Below the pieces are notes generated by a model. That model made no database searches and was not told where the DNA came from. It saw nothing but the letters and a program-made list of their open reading frames with translations. Positions 8,800-16,861 of a stretch of DNA of 35,640 nucleotides are shown piece by piece. Every line of letters starts with the position of its first letter. Positions within the stretch are counted from its first letter, which is position 1. A program made the position numbers and the translations under genes. Origin of the DNA: Lysobacteraceae bacterium (GTDB lineage Bacteria; Pseudomonadota; Gammaproteobacteria; Nevskiales; Nevskiaceae); contig PNMW01000060.1 in the NCBI GenBank assembly GCA_013823855.1, positions 1-35,640 of the forward strand, read 5' to 3'.

Positions 8800-10491
8800 A
8801 TGAGCCAGCCAACGAGCTTCGATTTCATCATTGCCGGCGGCGGCTCGGCCGGCTGCGTGCTCGCCAATCGCCTGAGCGCCAGCGGCAAGTGGCAGGTCTG
8901 TCTGATCGAGGCCGGGCCGGCCGATCGCAATCCGTTCATCCACATGCCGGCCGGACTGATTCCGGTGGTCCGCTCCAAGGTCCTCAACTGGAGATTCTGG
9001 ACCGAGGCCGAGCCGAACTGCGGGAACCGGCCGATGTTCTGGCCGCGCGGTCGCACCCTGGGCGGCTCCTCGTCGATCAATGCCATGTGCTACATCCGCG
9101 GCCATGCTTGGGATTACGACCACTGGGCCAGCCTCGGCAACGAGGGCTGGGCGTACCGGGACGTGCTGCCGTACTTCCGGCGCATGGAAAACTTCGAGGC
9201 GATCGACAAGGTCGACGACGGCCGCTCGTTCCACGGTGTCGATGGGCCGCTCAACGTCGCCGAGCCGCGCCACGTCAATCCGCTGATGCACGCCTTTCTG
9301 GCCGCCGGCCAGCAGGCCGGGCATCCGCTGACCGATGACTTCAACGGCGCCCAGCAGGAAGGGGTGGGGCTGTATCACACGATGCAGAAAAGCGGTCAGC
9401 GCTGCAGCAATGCCCGGGCCTATCTGACTGCCGCGAAGGGCCGCGACAACCTGACCATCATCACCGACGCCCACGCCGCCCGCGTGCTGTTCGACGGCAA
9501 GCGCGCCGTCGGGCTGCGTTACGTGAAGGACGGCCGCATCCATGACCTGAAGGCGCGCAGCGAAGTGATCCTCAGCGCCGGCGCGCTCGGTTCGCCGCAG
9601 TTGCTGCTGCTGTCCGGCATCGGCCCGAAGACCGAACTGGCCCGTCATGCGATCGCGCAGGTCCACGAGCTGCCCGGTGTCGGCGAGAACCTGCAGGATC
9701 ATCTCGACATCCACATCACGATGCGCGAGAAGACCCGCCATTCGATCAGCCTCCGGCCGCTGGGCGTGCTCAAGGCGGCGGTCAACCTGGTGCGCTACCT
9801 GCTGTTCCGGCGCGGTGAGCTGACCTCGAACTTCGCCCAGGCCGGCGGCTTCATCAAGAGCGATGCCGCGCAGGCGATCCCCGACCTGCAGTGGCATCTG
9901 GTGCCGTTCGTCTATGCCCATCACGGCCAGAAGCTGGCGCCGCTGTTCAAGCATTACGCCTACACGTTGATGACCTGCTTCCTGCGTCCGGAAAGCCGCG
10001 GCCGGATTCGCCTGCGCGACGCCGATCCGAAGTCGCCGCCGCTGATCGAGGCGAATTACCTGGCCACCGAGCGCGACATGGACGCCCTGGTCAAGGGTTT
10101 CCGTAAGGCCCGCGAAGTGCTGAACATGCCGGCGATGGCGAAGCACGCGGTCGACGAACTGGAACCGGGCCGCGCGGTGCAGAGCGACGAGCAGATCCGC
10201 GCCTACATCCGCGCCAAGTCGGAAACCGTCTACCACCCGGTCGGCACCTGCAAGATGGGCCGCGATGCGGCGGCCGTGGTCGATTCCCGGCTGCGCGTCC
10301 ACGGCGTCGAGCGCCTGCGCGTGGTCGATGCCTCGGTGATGCCGACCTTGATCGGCGGCAACACCAATGCACCGACGACGATGATCGCCGAGCGCGCCGC
10401 CGACCTGATCCTGCAGGATGCGGCGCTCGAACGCAGCGTGCCAAACTACCGGCCCGTCATGGCCCCGGCCGAGGCGTTCGCTGGCAAATGA
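8800..10491 (+). CDS. GMC-family oxidoreductase (choline/alcohol dehydrogenase type)
   Basis: A 563-residue FAD-dependent GMC oxidoreductase. The N-terminal dinucleotide-binding motif GGGSAGCVLANRLS starts near residue 10, and the family signature GRTLGGSSSINAM lies at about 85-97. The C-terminal active-site region has YHPVGTCKMG (catalytic His) and GGNTNAPTTMIAERAADLI (conserved Asn). I chose the ATG at 8800 because the fold begins immediately after it; the frame is open 108 bases further upstream but codes for an Arg-rich tail. Such enzymes oxidise choline or aliphatic and polymeric alcohols to aldehydes. The actual substrate is not visible. The next gene starts 6 bases after the stop, so co-transcription is likely. 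Confidence 0.92.
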   Translation: MSQPTSFDFIIAGGGSAGCVLANRLSASGKWQVCLIEAGPADRNPFIHMPAGLIPVVRSKVLNWRFWTEAEPNCGNRPMFWPRGRTLGGSSSINAMCYIRGHAWDYDHWASLGNEGWAYRDVLPYFRRMENFEAIDKVDDGRSFHGVDGPLNVAEPRHVNPLMHAFLAAGQQAGHPLTDDFNGAQQEGVGLYHTMQKSGQRCSNARAYLTAAKGRDNLTIITDAHAARVLFDGKRAVGLRYVKDGRIHDLKARSEVILSAGALGSPQLLLLSGIGPKTELARHAIAQVHELPGVGENLQDHLDIHITMREKTRHSISLRPLGVLKAAVNLVRYLLFRRGELTSNFAQAGGFIKSDAAQAIPDLQWHLVPFVYAHHGQKLAPLFKHYAYTLMTCFLRPESRGRIRLRDADPKSPPLIEANYLATERDMDALVKGFRKAREVLNMPAMAKHAVDELEPGRAVQSDEQIRAYIRAKSETVYHPVGTCKMGRDAAAVVDSRLRVHGVERLRVVDASVMPTLIGGNTNAPTTMIAERAADLILQDAALERSVPNYRPVMAPAEAFAGK

Positions 10492-10497
10492 GGTGGC

Positions 10498-11037
10498 ATG
10501 CGCGTCATCCCGATCACGCCGTTCGCGGTCGCGGCACTGCTGGGCTGCTGGTGGCTGGCGGCCTGCGGCACCGTGCCCGGGGCGGCCTTGCTGCCGGGAG
10601 CCCTGGGCGCAGCGGATGAGGTCGAGGTCAGCGAGATCCGGCGACTGCCGCAGTGCGCTGCCGCGTCGGACGCGGTCGCCGTCGAACTGATTGCGGATGC
10701 CGATGCGCTGCGCGACTGGCAGCAGGCGCGTGGCGTCGACCTGATCGGCGCCGCCGCCTTGCCGGCCGGCCCGTTCGCGGTGATCGATCATGGCAACCGG
10801 ACCCGCGACGGCAACGGCCTGGCGGTCAGCCGTCGCGCCGTCCAGCGTGGCCAGACGCTGAAGCTCACTGCGAGCTTCCTGAGCCCGAAGCCTGATGAAC
10901 CGGGCAGCGATGCGCCGAGCAGCCCCTGCGTGCTGGTGAAACTGCCGGCGGGTCGATACGACCGCATCGAGGTCGTCGATCCGGCGGGACGGCGGCGTGC
11001 CGTCACCGCGACCGTAACCGCCGCACCCCCACGATAA
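10498..11037 (+). CDS. Putative lipoprotein with a PrcB-like C-terminal domain
   Basis: A 179-residue protein with a lipoprotein signal: hydrophobic segment, then LAAC at about residues 20-23. The mature part resembles PrcB-type C-terminal domains in layout. It has a basic strand region after FAVIDHGNRTRDGNG, a strand pair around LKLTASFLSPKP, and a closing SPCVLVKLPAGRYDRIEVVD. The Gly-Gly-Tyr element of typical PrcB domains is not clear, so this is a weak fold guess. It starts 6 bases after the GMC gene and ends 17 bases before the acyltransferase gene, pointing to one transcription unit. Function unknown. Confidence 0.7.
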   Translation: MRVIPITPFAVAALLGCWWLAACGTVPGAALLPGALGAADEVEVSEIRRLPQCAAASDAVAVELIADADALRDWQQARGVDLIGAAALPAGPFAVIDHGNRTRDGNGLAVSRRAVQRGQTLKLTASFLSPKPDEPGSDAPSSPCVLVKLPAGRYDRIEVVDPAGRRRAVTATVTAAPPR

Positions 11038-11054
11038 CCAAGAGGAATCCCGAG

Positions 11055-11960
11055 ATGCTGCGATACCTGCCCGGCCCCGTGGGCGGTGTGCTGATGATGC
11101 TGCTGCTGATCGTCAACACCCTGTTCTGGGCCACGCCGCTGCTGATCTTCGCGGTGTTCAAGCTGATCTCGCCGATCCGCAGCCTGCGCGATTTCTTCTC
11201 TCGCGCCTCGGCCTGGTGCGGCCAGTACTGGGCGGCGGTCAACACCAAGCTCGGCGACGCACTGCTGCCGACCCGGTGGACGATCCGTGGCGTCGACCGG
11301 CTGAACATGAACGGCCAGTACCTGGTCAGTTCCAATCACCAGAGCTGGAACGACATCTACGTGCTGATGAAGGCCTTCGATCGCCGGGCGCCGTTCTTCA
11401 AGTTCTTCATCAAGCAGGAGCTGATCTGGGTGCCGGTGCTCGGCCTGTGCTGGTGGGCGCTCGATTACCCGTTCATGAAGCGCTATTCGTCGAAGTACCT
11501 GGCCAAGCATCCGGAAATGCGCGGCAAGGATTTCGAGACCACCAGAAAGGTCTGCGAGCGCTACCAGAACATCCCGGTGACGATCCTGAATTTTCTCGAA
11601 GGCACCCGCTTCACCAGGGTCAAGCATGCCGACACCCGCTCGCCGTACACCCATCTGCTGAAGCCGAAATCCGGCGGCTTCGCGCTGGCGCTGCGGGCGC
11701 TGGGCGAGAACGTCAACTCGCTGCTCGACGTCACCATCGTCTACCCCGGTGGCTCAAAAGGCTTCTGGGATTTCATGTGCTGCCGGGTGCCGGAAGTGAT
11801 CGTCGAAGTTCGCCAGATCACCGTGCCGCATGCGATGTACGTCGGCGACTACGAGAACGACAAGCAGTTCCGCAAGACCTTCCAGACCTGGATCGGCGAC
11901 ATGTGGGCCGACAAGGACAAGCGGATCGGCGAACTGCTGGCCGAGGCCGGGCACGGCTGA
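11055..11960 (+). CDS. PlsC/YihG-type 1-acylglycerol-3-phosphate acyltransferase family protein
   Basis: A 301-residue membrane acyltransferase. The start has AGAGGAA about 9 bases upstream. A hydrophobic N-terminus (VLMMLLLIVNTLFWATPLLIF) precedes the catalytic HX4D motif in NHQSWNDIY (about residues 95-103). The second family motif, FLEGTRFTRVKH, is at about 182-193. Length and spacing match the YihG/LPLAT subgroup rather than short PlsC. It probably transfers an acyl chain to a lysophospholipid or related acceptor at the inner membrane; the exact acceptor is unknown. It is the last gene of the GMC-lipoprotein-acyltransferase run. Confidence 0.9.
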   Translation: MLRYLPGPVGGVLMMLLLIVNTLFWATPLLIFAVFKLISPIRSLRDFFSRASAWCGQYWAAVNTKLGDALLPTRWTIRGVDRLNMNGQYLVSSNHQSWNDIYVLMKAFDRRAPFFKFFIKQELIWVPVLGLCWWALDYPFMKRYSSKYLAKHPEMRGKDFETTRKVCERYQNIPVTILNFLEGTRFTRVKHADTRSPYTHLLKPKSGGFALALRALGENVNSLLDVTIVYPGGSKGFWDFMCCRVPEVIVEVRQITVPHAMYVGDYENDKQFRKTFQTWIGDMWADKDKRIGELLAEAGHG

Positions 11961-12177
11961 ATCCCGCATCGGCGGTCGGCCTGCGGGTTTTCGTTCTGCG
12001 GGATCGGGACCACCGACGGTCGCGACGTCATCGGCCCGCGCTGGCGCGCGCCGTGCCATCGCACGCGGCGGCGGCTCCGCCCAGATGCGCCCGGGCAATT
12101 ACCTGACAGGTCATTGCGGCGCGTTCGGCGCGCGCTCAGCCTTGGTGCACCTGAACCTGACTGGAGCCTTTCGCGTC

Positions 12178-12510
12178 ATGACCCTCTTTCGCCTGTTCCT
12201 CGTTGCCGCCTGGCTCGGCCTGATGGGCTACACCGCCGTCGTCATCCAGAACCATGGCCCTGATCTGGTGACGGTGTTCTTCGGCGATCTCGCCGCGATC
12301 GGCTGGCCGGGACAGTTCAATCTCGATTTCACGATCCTGCTGTCGCTGTCGGCGATCTGGGTGGCGTGGCGGAACCAGTTCTCGGCCTCGGGCCTGCTGC
12401 TGGCGGTGATCGCGCAGTTCGGCGGCTCGGCATTCCTGCTGCCGTACCTGCTGGTGCTCAGCGTGCAGACCCGGGGCGATGTCCGGGCGATGCTGATCGG
12501 GGCACGCTAG
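12178..12510 (+). CDS. Small integral membrane protein, conserved hypothetical
   Basis: A 110-residue protein with three hydrophobic segments: about 4-22 (LFRLFLVAAWLGLMGYTAV), 50-63 and 71-97 (LLLAVIAQFGGSAFLLPYLL). The same frame is open much further upstream across the acyltransferase gene, but that part is a shadow. The ATG at 12178 begins a sensible membrane protein and has GGAG upstream. Its stop codon overlaps the stop of the convergent acpH gene (shared CTAG). I do not recognise a function. Confidence 0.72.
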   Translation: MTLFRLFLVAAWLGLMGYTAVVIQNHGPDLVTVFFGDLAAIGWPGQFNLDFTILLSLSAIWVAWRNQFSASGLLLAVIAQFGGSAFLLPYLLVLSVQTRGDVRAMLIGAR

Positions 12511-13130
12511 CGCGGATTGTGCGATTCACCGCTGCGAGCCGACGGCGCTGCGGATACCGGCAGCCGCGCCTGATCGGCCAGCGCGGTCAACGCCGCCAGC
12601 AGTGCGGGGCGGTCTTGACGCACCGACGGCAGATGCGCGCGCCAGCCGGCGCCGTGCGCGATCAGCGGTGCCGGATCGCGCAGCCGCGACGCGATTCGCG
12701 CCAGCGCCCGGTCGATGCCGGCTTCGTCGCGGTACGACAGCAGCAGGTCGGCGAAGCGGGCGGCATCCGGCGGCGGGCGACCGGCGGCGAGCTGCCAGGC
12801 GCCGCGATCGGCCACGGCACGGGCGGCGCGCTCCGCGAAGTCCGGCAGCGATTCCTCGCCAGGCCAGTCGAGCGCCAGCGCATGGTCGTGCAGCACGTCG
12901 AGAACGATGCCCGACCAGCGCCGCGCGCCGTTAGGAAAGCGGCTACGGGCGGCAAGGCTGAGCGGATGGCCATCGGTGGCGACGTCGATCTGGCGATGAA
13001 AGCGGATCGAGGCTTCGAGCGCCGGCGGCAGCCGGCCATCGAGGCGGCCGCGCACGACATCGCCGAGCACCGCGCCGACCAGCGGCAGGCCGGCGCGTTC
13101 GGTCAGCCAGAGGTGGGCGAGGAAGTTCAT
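12507..13130 (-). CDS. acpH: Acyl carrier protein phosphodiesterase (AcpH-like)
   Basis: A 207-residue AcpH-type protein. It begins with MNFLAHLWLTERA and has the family features GAVLGDVVRG, IRFHRQIDVATDGHP and RRWSGIVLDVLHDHALALDW, where conserved Asp and His residues form the metal-binding HD-like site. AcpH removes the 4'-phosphopantetheine group from acyl carrier protein. Length fits E. coli AcpH (193) plus a short Pro/Ala/Ser-rich tail. The start ATG has GGGAAG upstream. It lies 34 bases downstream of tesB on the same strand, so the two lipid-metabolism genes are probably co-transcribed. Confidence 0.88.
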   Translation of the reverse strand: MNFLAHLWLTERAGLPLVGAVLGDVVRGRLDGRLPPALEASIRFHRQIDVATDGHPLSLAARSRFPNGARRWSGIVLDVLHDHALALDWPGEESLPDFAERAARAVADRGAWQLAAGRPPPDAARFADLLLSYRDEAGIDRALARIASRLRDPAPLIAHGAGWRAHLPSVRQDRPALLAALTALADQARLPVSAAPSARSGESHNPR

Positions 13131-13164
13131 CGCGGCTTCCCCAGGGTCGTTGGCGGCGGCGAGA

Positions 13165-14049
13165 TCAGGCCGGCTTGATCGGGCGCATCAGGCATTCCTG
13201 GGCCGCACTGGCGACCAGCCGCCCCTGGCGGTCGTAGATCAGGCCGCGGGTCATGCCGCGGACCGACTGCGCGGTCGGCGTGTCCATCGCGTAGAACAGC
13301 CAGTCGTCGGCCCGCATGTCGCGATGGAACCACAGCGCGTGGTCGATCGAGGCGACGATCATGTCGGCCGAGAACCAGCTGCGCGCGTGCGGCAGCAGGG
13401 CGGTGGCGGCGAGGTTGAAGTCCGAGGCGTAGGCGAGCACGCAGCGGTGCAGCAGCGGATCGTCGGGCAGGCGGCCGGCGGCGCGGAACCAGATGCCCTG
13501 CTGCATCGGGCCGGGCCGCGGCTGGAACGGATCGCTGGCGTCGACCCACAGGAACTCGAAAGCCTGCTCGCGGGTGAAGGCGATGCGCAGCCGCTCGGGA
13601 AACGCGGGGTTGCGCGCCACTTCATCGGCCAGCCACTGCAGCCGCTGCTCGCGCTGGTTGCCGAGCTGCTCCGGCGTCGGCACCGGCGGCATCGCCATCT
13701 GGTGCTCGAAGCCCTGTTCCGGCCGGTGGAACGAGGCGATCAGCGTCAGGATCGGCTGGCCATGCTGGATCGCCTGCACGCGCCGGGTGATGAAGCTGCG
13801 GCCGTCGCGGACCCGGTCGACCTCGTAGACGATCGGCGCTTCCATGTCGCCCGGGCGCAGGAAGTAGGCGTGCAGCGAATGCGGCGCCTCGGCGTCGACG
13901 GTCCTGGTGGCGGCAACCAGCGCCTGGCTGATCACCTGACCGCCGAACACGCTCTTGCCGCCGAGATCGCGCGACTGGCCGCGGAACAGGTTGACCTCCA
14001 GCGTCTCCAGATCAAGCAGATTGCAGAGGTCGGTCAGGCAGCGGTTCAT
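13165..14049 (-). CDS. tesB: Acyl-CoA thioesterase II
   Basis: A 294-residue double-hotdog thioesterase (E. coli TesB is 286). Family features are LFRGQSRDLGGKSVFGGQVISQAL near the N-terminus and SLHAYFLRPGD. The C-terminal active site is the Asp in SIDHALWFH, a Ser/Thr in DTPTAQSVRG and the Gln in ASAAQECLMR, matching the TesB Asp-Thr-Gln triad. I chose the ATG at 14049 (MNRCLTDL); the frame is open to 14217, but the extra 56 residues are not family-like. TesB hydrolyses medium- and long-chain acyl-CoA. It is divergent from the TIR-TPR gene and upstream of acpH. Confidence 0.92.
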   Translation of the reverse strand: MNRCLTDLCNLLDLETLEVNLFRGQSRDLGGKSVFGGQVISQALVAATRTVDAEAPHSLHAYFLRPGDMEAPIVYEVDRVRDGRSFITRRVQAIQHGQPILTLIASFHRPEQGFEHQMAMPPVPTPEQLGNQREQRLQWLADEVARNPAFPERLRIAFTREQAFEFLWVDASDPFQPRPGPMQQGIWFRAAGRLPDDPLLHRCVLAYASDFNLAATALLPHARSWFSADMIVASIDHALWFHRDMRADDWLFYAMDTPTAQSVRGMTRGLIYDRQGRLVASAAQECLMRPIKPA

Positions 14050-14110
14050 GGGCGTCGACGGTGGCGGCAGCAGCATGCAGCTTACGGGCGATGCACGGAC
14101 CCGGCCAGCA

Positions 14111-14139
14111 TTGACAGCCCCGGTGCCACTCTCTACGGT
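14111..14139 (+). promoter_or_regulatory. Candidate sigma-70 promoter for the TIR-TPR gene
   Basis: A consensus -35 TTGACA (14111-14116) is followed after 17 bases by TACGGT (14134-14139), which matches the -10 box only in part. It lies about 45 bases before the ATG at 14186, in the gap between the divergent tesB and TIR genes. Confidence 0.45.
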
Positions 14140-14185
14140 CCATGTCACTACAAGCGACAGCCGGGCGCGGACGGGGCGTTGGGGC

Positions 14186-16408
14186 ATGTCGCGATCTACC
14201 TTGCATCGACTTCGCATGACCGCGCCATCGCGGGAACCACGGCGCTACGCCGCGTTCCTCAGCTACAGCCATCGCAACGACGCCGAAGCGCTCTGGCTGC
14301 ATCGGGCGCTCGAGCGCTATCGCGTGCCGAAGCGGCTGGTGGGCCAGCCGGGTGCCCGCGGGCCGATCGGCAGGCGCATCGGCAAGGTGTTCCGGGATCG
14401 CGAGGAGCTGTCGAGCGGCAGCGACCTGGCGGCGAAGGTGCAGTCGGCGCTGGCCCAGTCCGATTGCCTGATCGCCATCTGCTCGCCGGATGCCGCCCGC
14501 TCGCGCTGGGTCAACGAGGAAATCCTGACCTGGAAGCGACTCGGCGGCGCCGACCGTCTGCTGTGCCTGATCGTCGCTGGCGAGCCGGGTGCCAGCGACA
14601 TCGCCGGCCGCGAGCACGAGGAGTGCTTTCCGCCGGCGCTGCGCTACCGGCTCGGCCCCGACGGCCAGTTGTGCGACGAACCGGCCGAGCCGATCGCTGC
14701 CGATCTGCGCCCCGGCAGGGACGGCAAGCACGATGCCCGCCTGAAGCTGATCTCCGGACTGCTCGGCGTCGGCCTCGACGACCTGAAGCGGCGCGAGCAG
14801 CAGCGCCGGGTGCGACTGATCACCGGGGCGGCGATCGCGGCGGCGCTGCTGGCGGTGGTCATGGGCCTGCTGGCGGTGCGCGCCACCATTGCCGGCGATG
14901 CCGCCCAGCGCCGCCAGAAGCAGGCCGAAGCGCTGGTCGATTTCATGCTCGGCGACCTTGGCGACAAGCTCAACGAGGTGTCGCGGCTGGACATCATGGA
15001 AACCGTCAACGATCAGGCGATGCAGTACTTCCAGTCGCTGCCGCCCGATGATGTCACCGACGAGGCGCTGGCCCAGCGATCGCGCACCTTGAACAAGATC
15101 GGCCGGGTGCGCTGGAACCAGGGCAGCCTGGCGGCGGCGATCGAATCCTTCGAAGCCTCGCTGCGCCTGACCGGCGCGCTGGTGCAGCGCCATCCGGACG
15201 ACGTCGAGCGGCTGGTCGAGCATGCCGAGACGCTCAGCTGGCTCGGCAGCGTGCACTGGAATTCCGATGACCCCGGCGCGGCGCTGCCCCGCTTCCAGGA
15301 CAGCATGAAGGCACTCGAGCATGCCGCGGCACTGGCACCTGCCGATGTCGAGGTGCAGCTCAAGCTGTCCTGGCTGATCGGCAACGTCGGTCACGTGCAC
15401 GAGCGGCGTGGCGACCTCGCGGCCGCCGAGTCGGCCTACGAGAAGGCGCTGGCGATCTGCCAGCAGCTGTCCGCAGCCGAGCCCGACAACCACCGCTGGC
15501 AGGCCGAGCTGGGCGACGCACTGGACAATCTCGGCAAGCTCGCGTTCCTGCGCGGCGATCTGGTCGAGGCGCTGGCCGCCTACGGACGCAACGACGGCCT
15601 GAAGCGCAACGCCGCCGCCGCCGATCCGGCCGACTACCTGGCACGCGGCAATCGCGCGATCAGCCTGCAGATCCTCGGCCGCACGCTGATGCAGGTCGGC
15701 GCTGCGGCGTCGGCGATCGAGCGTCTGCAACGCGCCGTGCAGCTTTACGACCAGGTGCGTCAGCACGATCCCTCCAGCCTGTCGAACGTGGCGTCGCAGG
15801 CACTGGGGCTGTCCGATCTGGCGATGGCGCTGCGCATGGATGGCAAGCCCGCGGATGCGCTGGCGCGCGCCGATCAGGCCCGGCAGATGATCGAGCGGAT
15901 GTCGGAGACGGAGCGCAACGAAGTGTTCGGCACCGAGCAGTGGCATGCGCTGGGTCTGGAGCGCGCACGCCTGCTCGAAGCGGTCGGCCGACCGGACGAG
16001 GCGCGCCAGCAGCTCGCTGTGCTCGCTGCAGCCCGCGACGAACTGGCGGCGCGCCGCAGTCTGGATATCGATGCGCTGCGCCTGGTCGCCGGCCATTTCC
16101 AGCTGGCTGCCGAGTTCGCGAGGGCCGCCGGCCGGTCCGACGAGGGTCGTCGCGATGCCGAAACGGCGCTGGCCCTGCTCGATCGGCACGCCTCCGGCAC
16201 CCGGACGCCGACCTTGCTGGTGCTGAGGGCTCGGGCGCTGCTGATGCTGGACCGTCTCGACGAGGCGCAGCAGACTGCCGATATCTTGCGCAGCGGCGGC
16301 TACGCGCAGCCGGATGCCGTCGCCCAGCTGCGGGCTGCCGGCCTGATGTATCCCCTCGATCAATCCTTGTTGAAGCGGATCACGGTTGATTTGCCGCCGC
16401 TGGATTAG
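14186..16408 (+). CDS. TIR domain - transmembrane - TPR repeat protein
   Basis: About 740 residues. A TIR domain comes first (about 18-150): YAAFLSYSHRND, then KVFRDREELSSGSDLAAKV, SDCLIAICSP and SRWVNEEI. This is the TIR_2 layout, with Glu and Trp-Glu positions like those of NADase-type TIRs. One membrane segment follows (about 215-238, ITGAAIAAALLAVVMGLLAV), then 10 or more TPR-like helix pairs to the end. Topology predicts a cytoplasmic TIR and TPRs on the other side. ATGs at 14186 and 14216 are both possible; I chose 14186 for its position relative to the promoter. Similar TIR-TM-TPR proteins occur in Xanthomonadales-type genomes. Signalling or defence is possible, but no known defence partner is adjacent. 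Confidence 0.82.
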   Translation: MSRSTLHRLRMTAPSREPRRYAAFLSYSHRNDAEALWLHRALERYRVPKRLVGQPGARGPIGRRIGKVFRDREELSSGSDLAAKVQSALAQSDCLIAICSPDAARSRWVNEEILTWKRLGGADRLLCLIVAGEPGASDIAGREHEECFPPALRYRLGPDGQLCDEPAEPIAADLRPGRDGKHDARLKLISGLLGVGLDDLKRREQQRRVRLITGAAIAAALLAVVMGLLAVRATIAGDAAQRRQKQAEALVDFMLGDLGDKLNEVSRLDIMETVNDQAMQYFQSLPPDDVTDEALAQRSRTLNKIGRVRWNQGSLAAAIESFEASLRLTGALVQRHPDDVERLVEHAETLSWLGSVHWNSDDPGAALPRFQDSMKALEHAAALAPADVEVQLKLSWLIGNVGHVHERRGDLAAAESAYEKALAICQQLSAAEPDNHRWQAELGDALDNLGKLAFLRGDLVEALAAYGRNDGLKRNAAAADPADYLARGNRAISLQILGRTLMQVGAAASAIERLQRAVQLYDQVRQHDPSSLSNVASQALGLSDLAMALRMDGKPADALARADQARQMIERMSETERNEVFGTEQWHALGLERARLLEAVGRPDEARQQLAVLAAARDELAARRSLDIDALRLVAGHFQLAAEFARAAGRSDEGRRDAETALALLDRHASGTRTPTLLVLRARALLMLDRLDEAQQTADILRSGGYAQPDAVAQLRAAGLMYPLDQSLLKRITVDLPPLD

Positions 16409-16474
16409 GCTTCGGCTCTCAGCCCGCGCGCACCGCAACGGCGATGACAACTCGACTCATTCAGGGGACCCGAC

Positions 16475-16861
16475 GTGACCATCTTCAACATCGCCGTCAC
16501 CAAACCTTCCGGCAATCTCGTCGTCAATCCGCTGGTCGCCGACTCCACCACCGGCGCCACGCTGGTCTGGACGCTGGATGCCGCGGTGGCTGGCGCCTTC
16601 GACACCACCCAGCCATTTGCCTGGCATCCGGACAGCGTGCCGCCGGCCGGCACCTGCTCGGCGCCGACGCTGTCGAACGCCAACAAGACGCTGTCGATCA
16701 ACTTCCTCAGCTCGACCGAGCTGAACCTGGCCTACAAGCTGTTCGTCCGGATGAGCAACGGCAAGATCGTCACCACGGCGTACGGGCCGGTCGGCACCGA
16801 GCCGGTAGGCGCGGGCAATCCGAGGATTCCGCCGTCGTCGCCGAAGATCAAGAACCGCTGA
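16475..16861 (+). CDS. Conserved hypothetical protein, probable beta-sandwich
   Basis: A 128-residue protein starting at GTG with AGGGGA about 8 bases upstream. It has no signal peptide or membrane segment. Short alternating strands (FNIAVTKPSGN, LVWTLDAAV, LSINFLSSTELNLAYKLFVRM, KIVTTAYGPVG) suggest an Ig-like or beta-sandwich fold, with a basic Pro-rich tail. It starts 66 bases after the TIR-TPR stop on the same strand, so the two could be co-expressed. Its 3' end overlaps the convergent flavoprotein gene by 14 bases. I do not recognise the family. Confidence 0.65.
   Translation: MTIFNIAVTKPSGNLVVNPLVADSTTGATLVWTLDAAVAGAFDTTQPFAWHPDSVPPAGTCSAPTLSNANKTLSINFLSSTELNLAYKLFVRMSNGKIVTTAYGPVGTEPVGAGNPRIPPSSPKIKNR

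Noticed and set aside
14050..14217. N-terminal extension of TesB up to 14217
   Set aside because: The 56 extra residues are not family-like and would cross the promoter region of the divergent TIR gene; TesB homology starts at 14049.
14012..16450. 812-codon minus-strand frame opposite the TIR-TPR gene
   Set aside because: The plus strand encodes a coherent TIR, membrane segment and TPR array; the antisense frame is Gln/Arg/His-rich without motifs.
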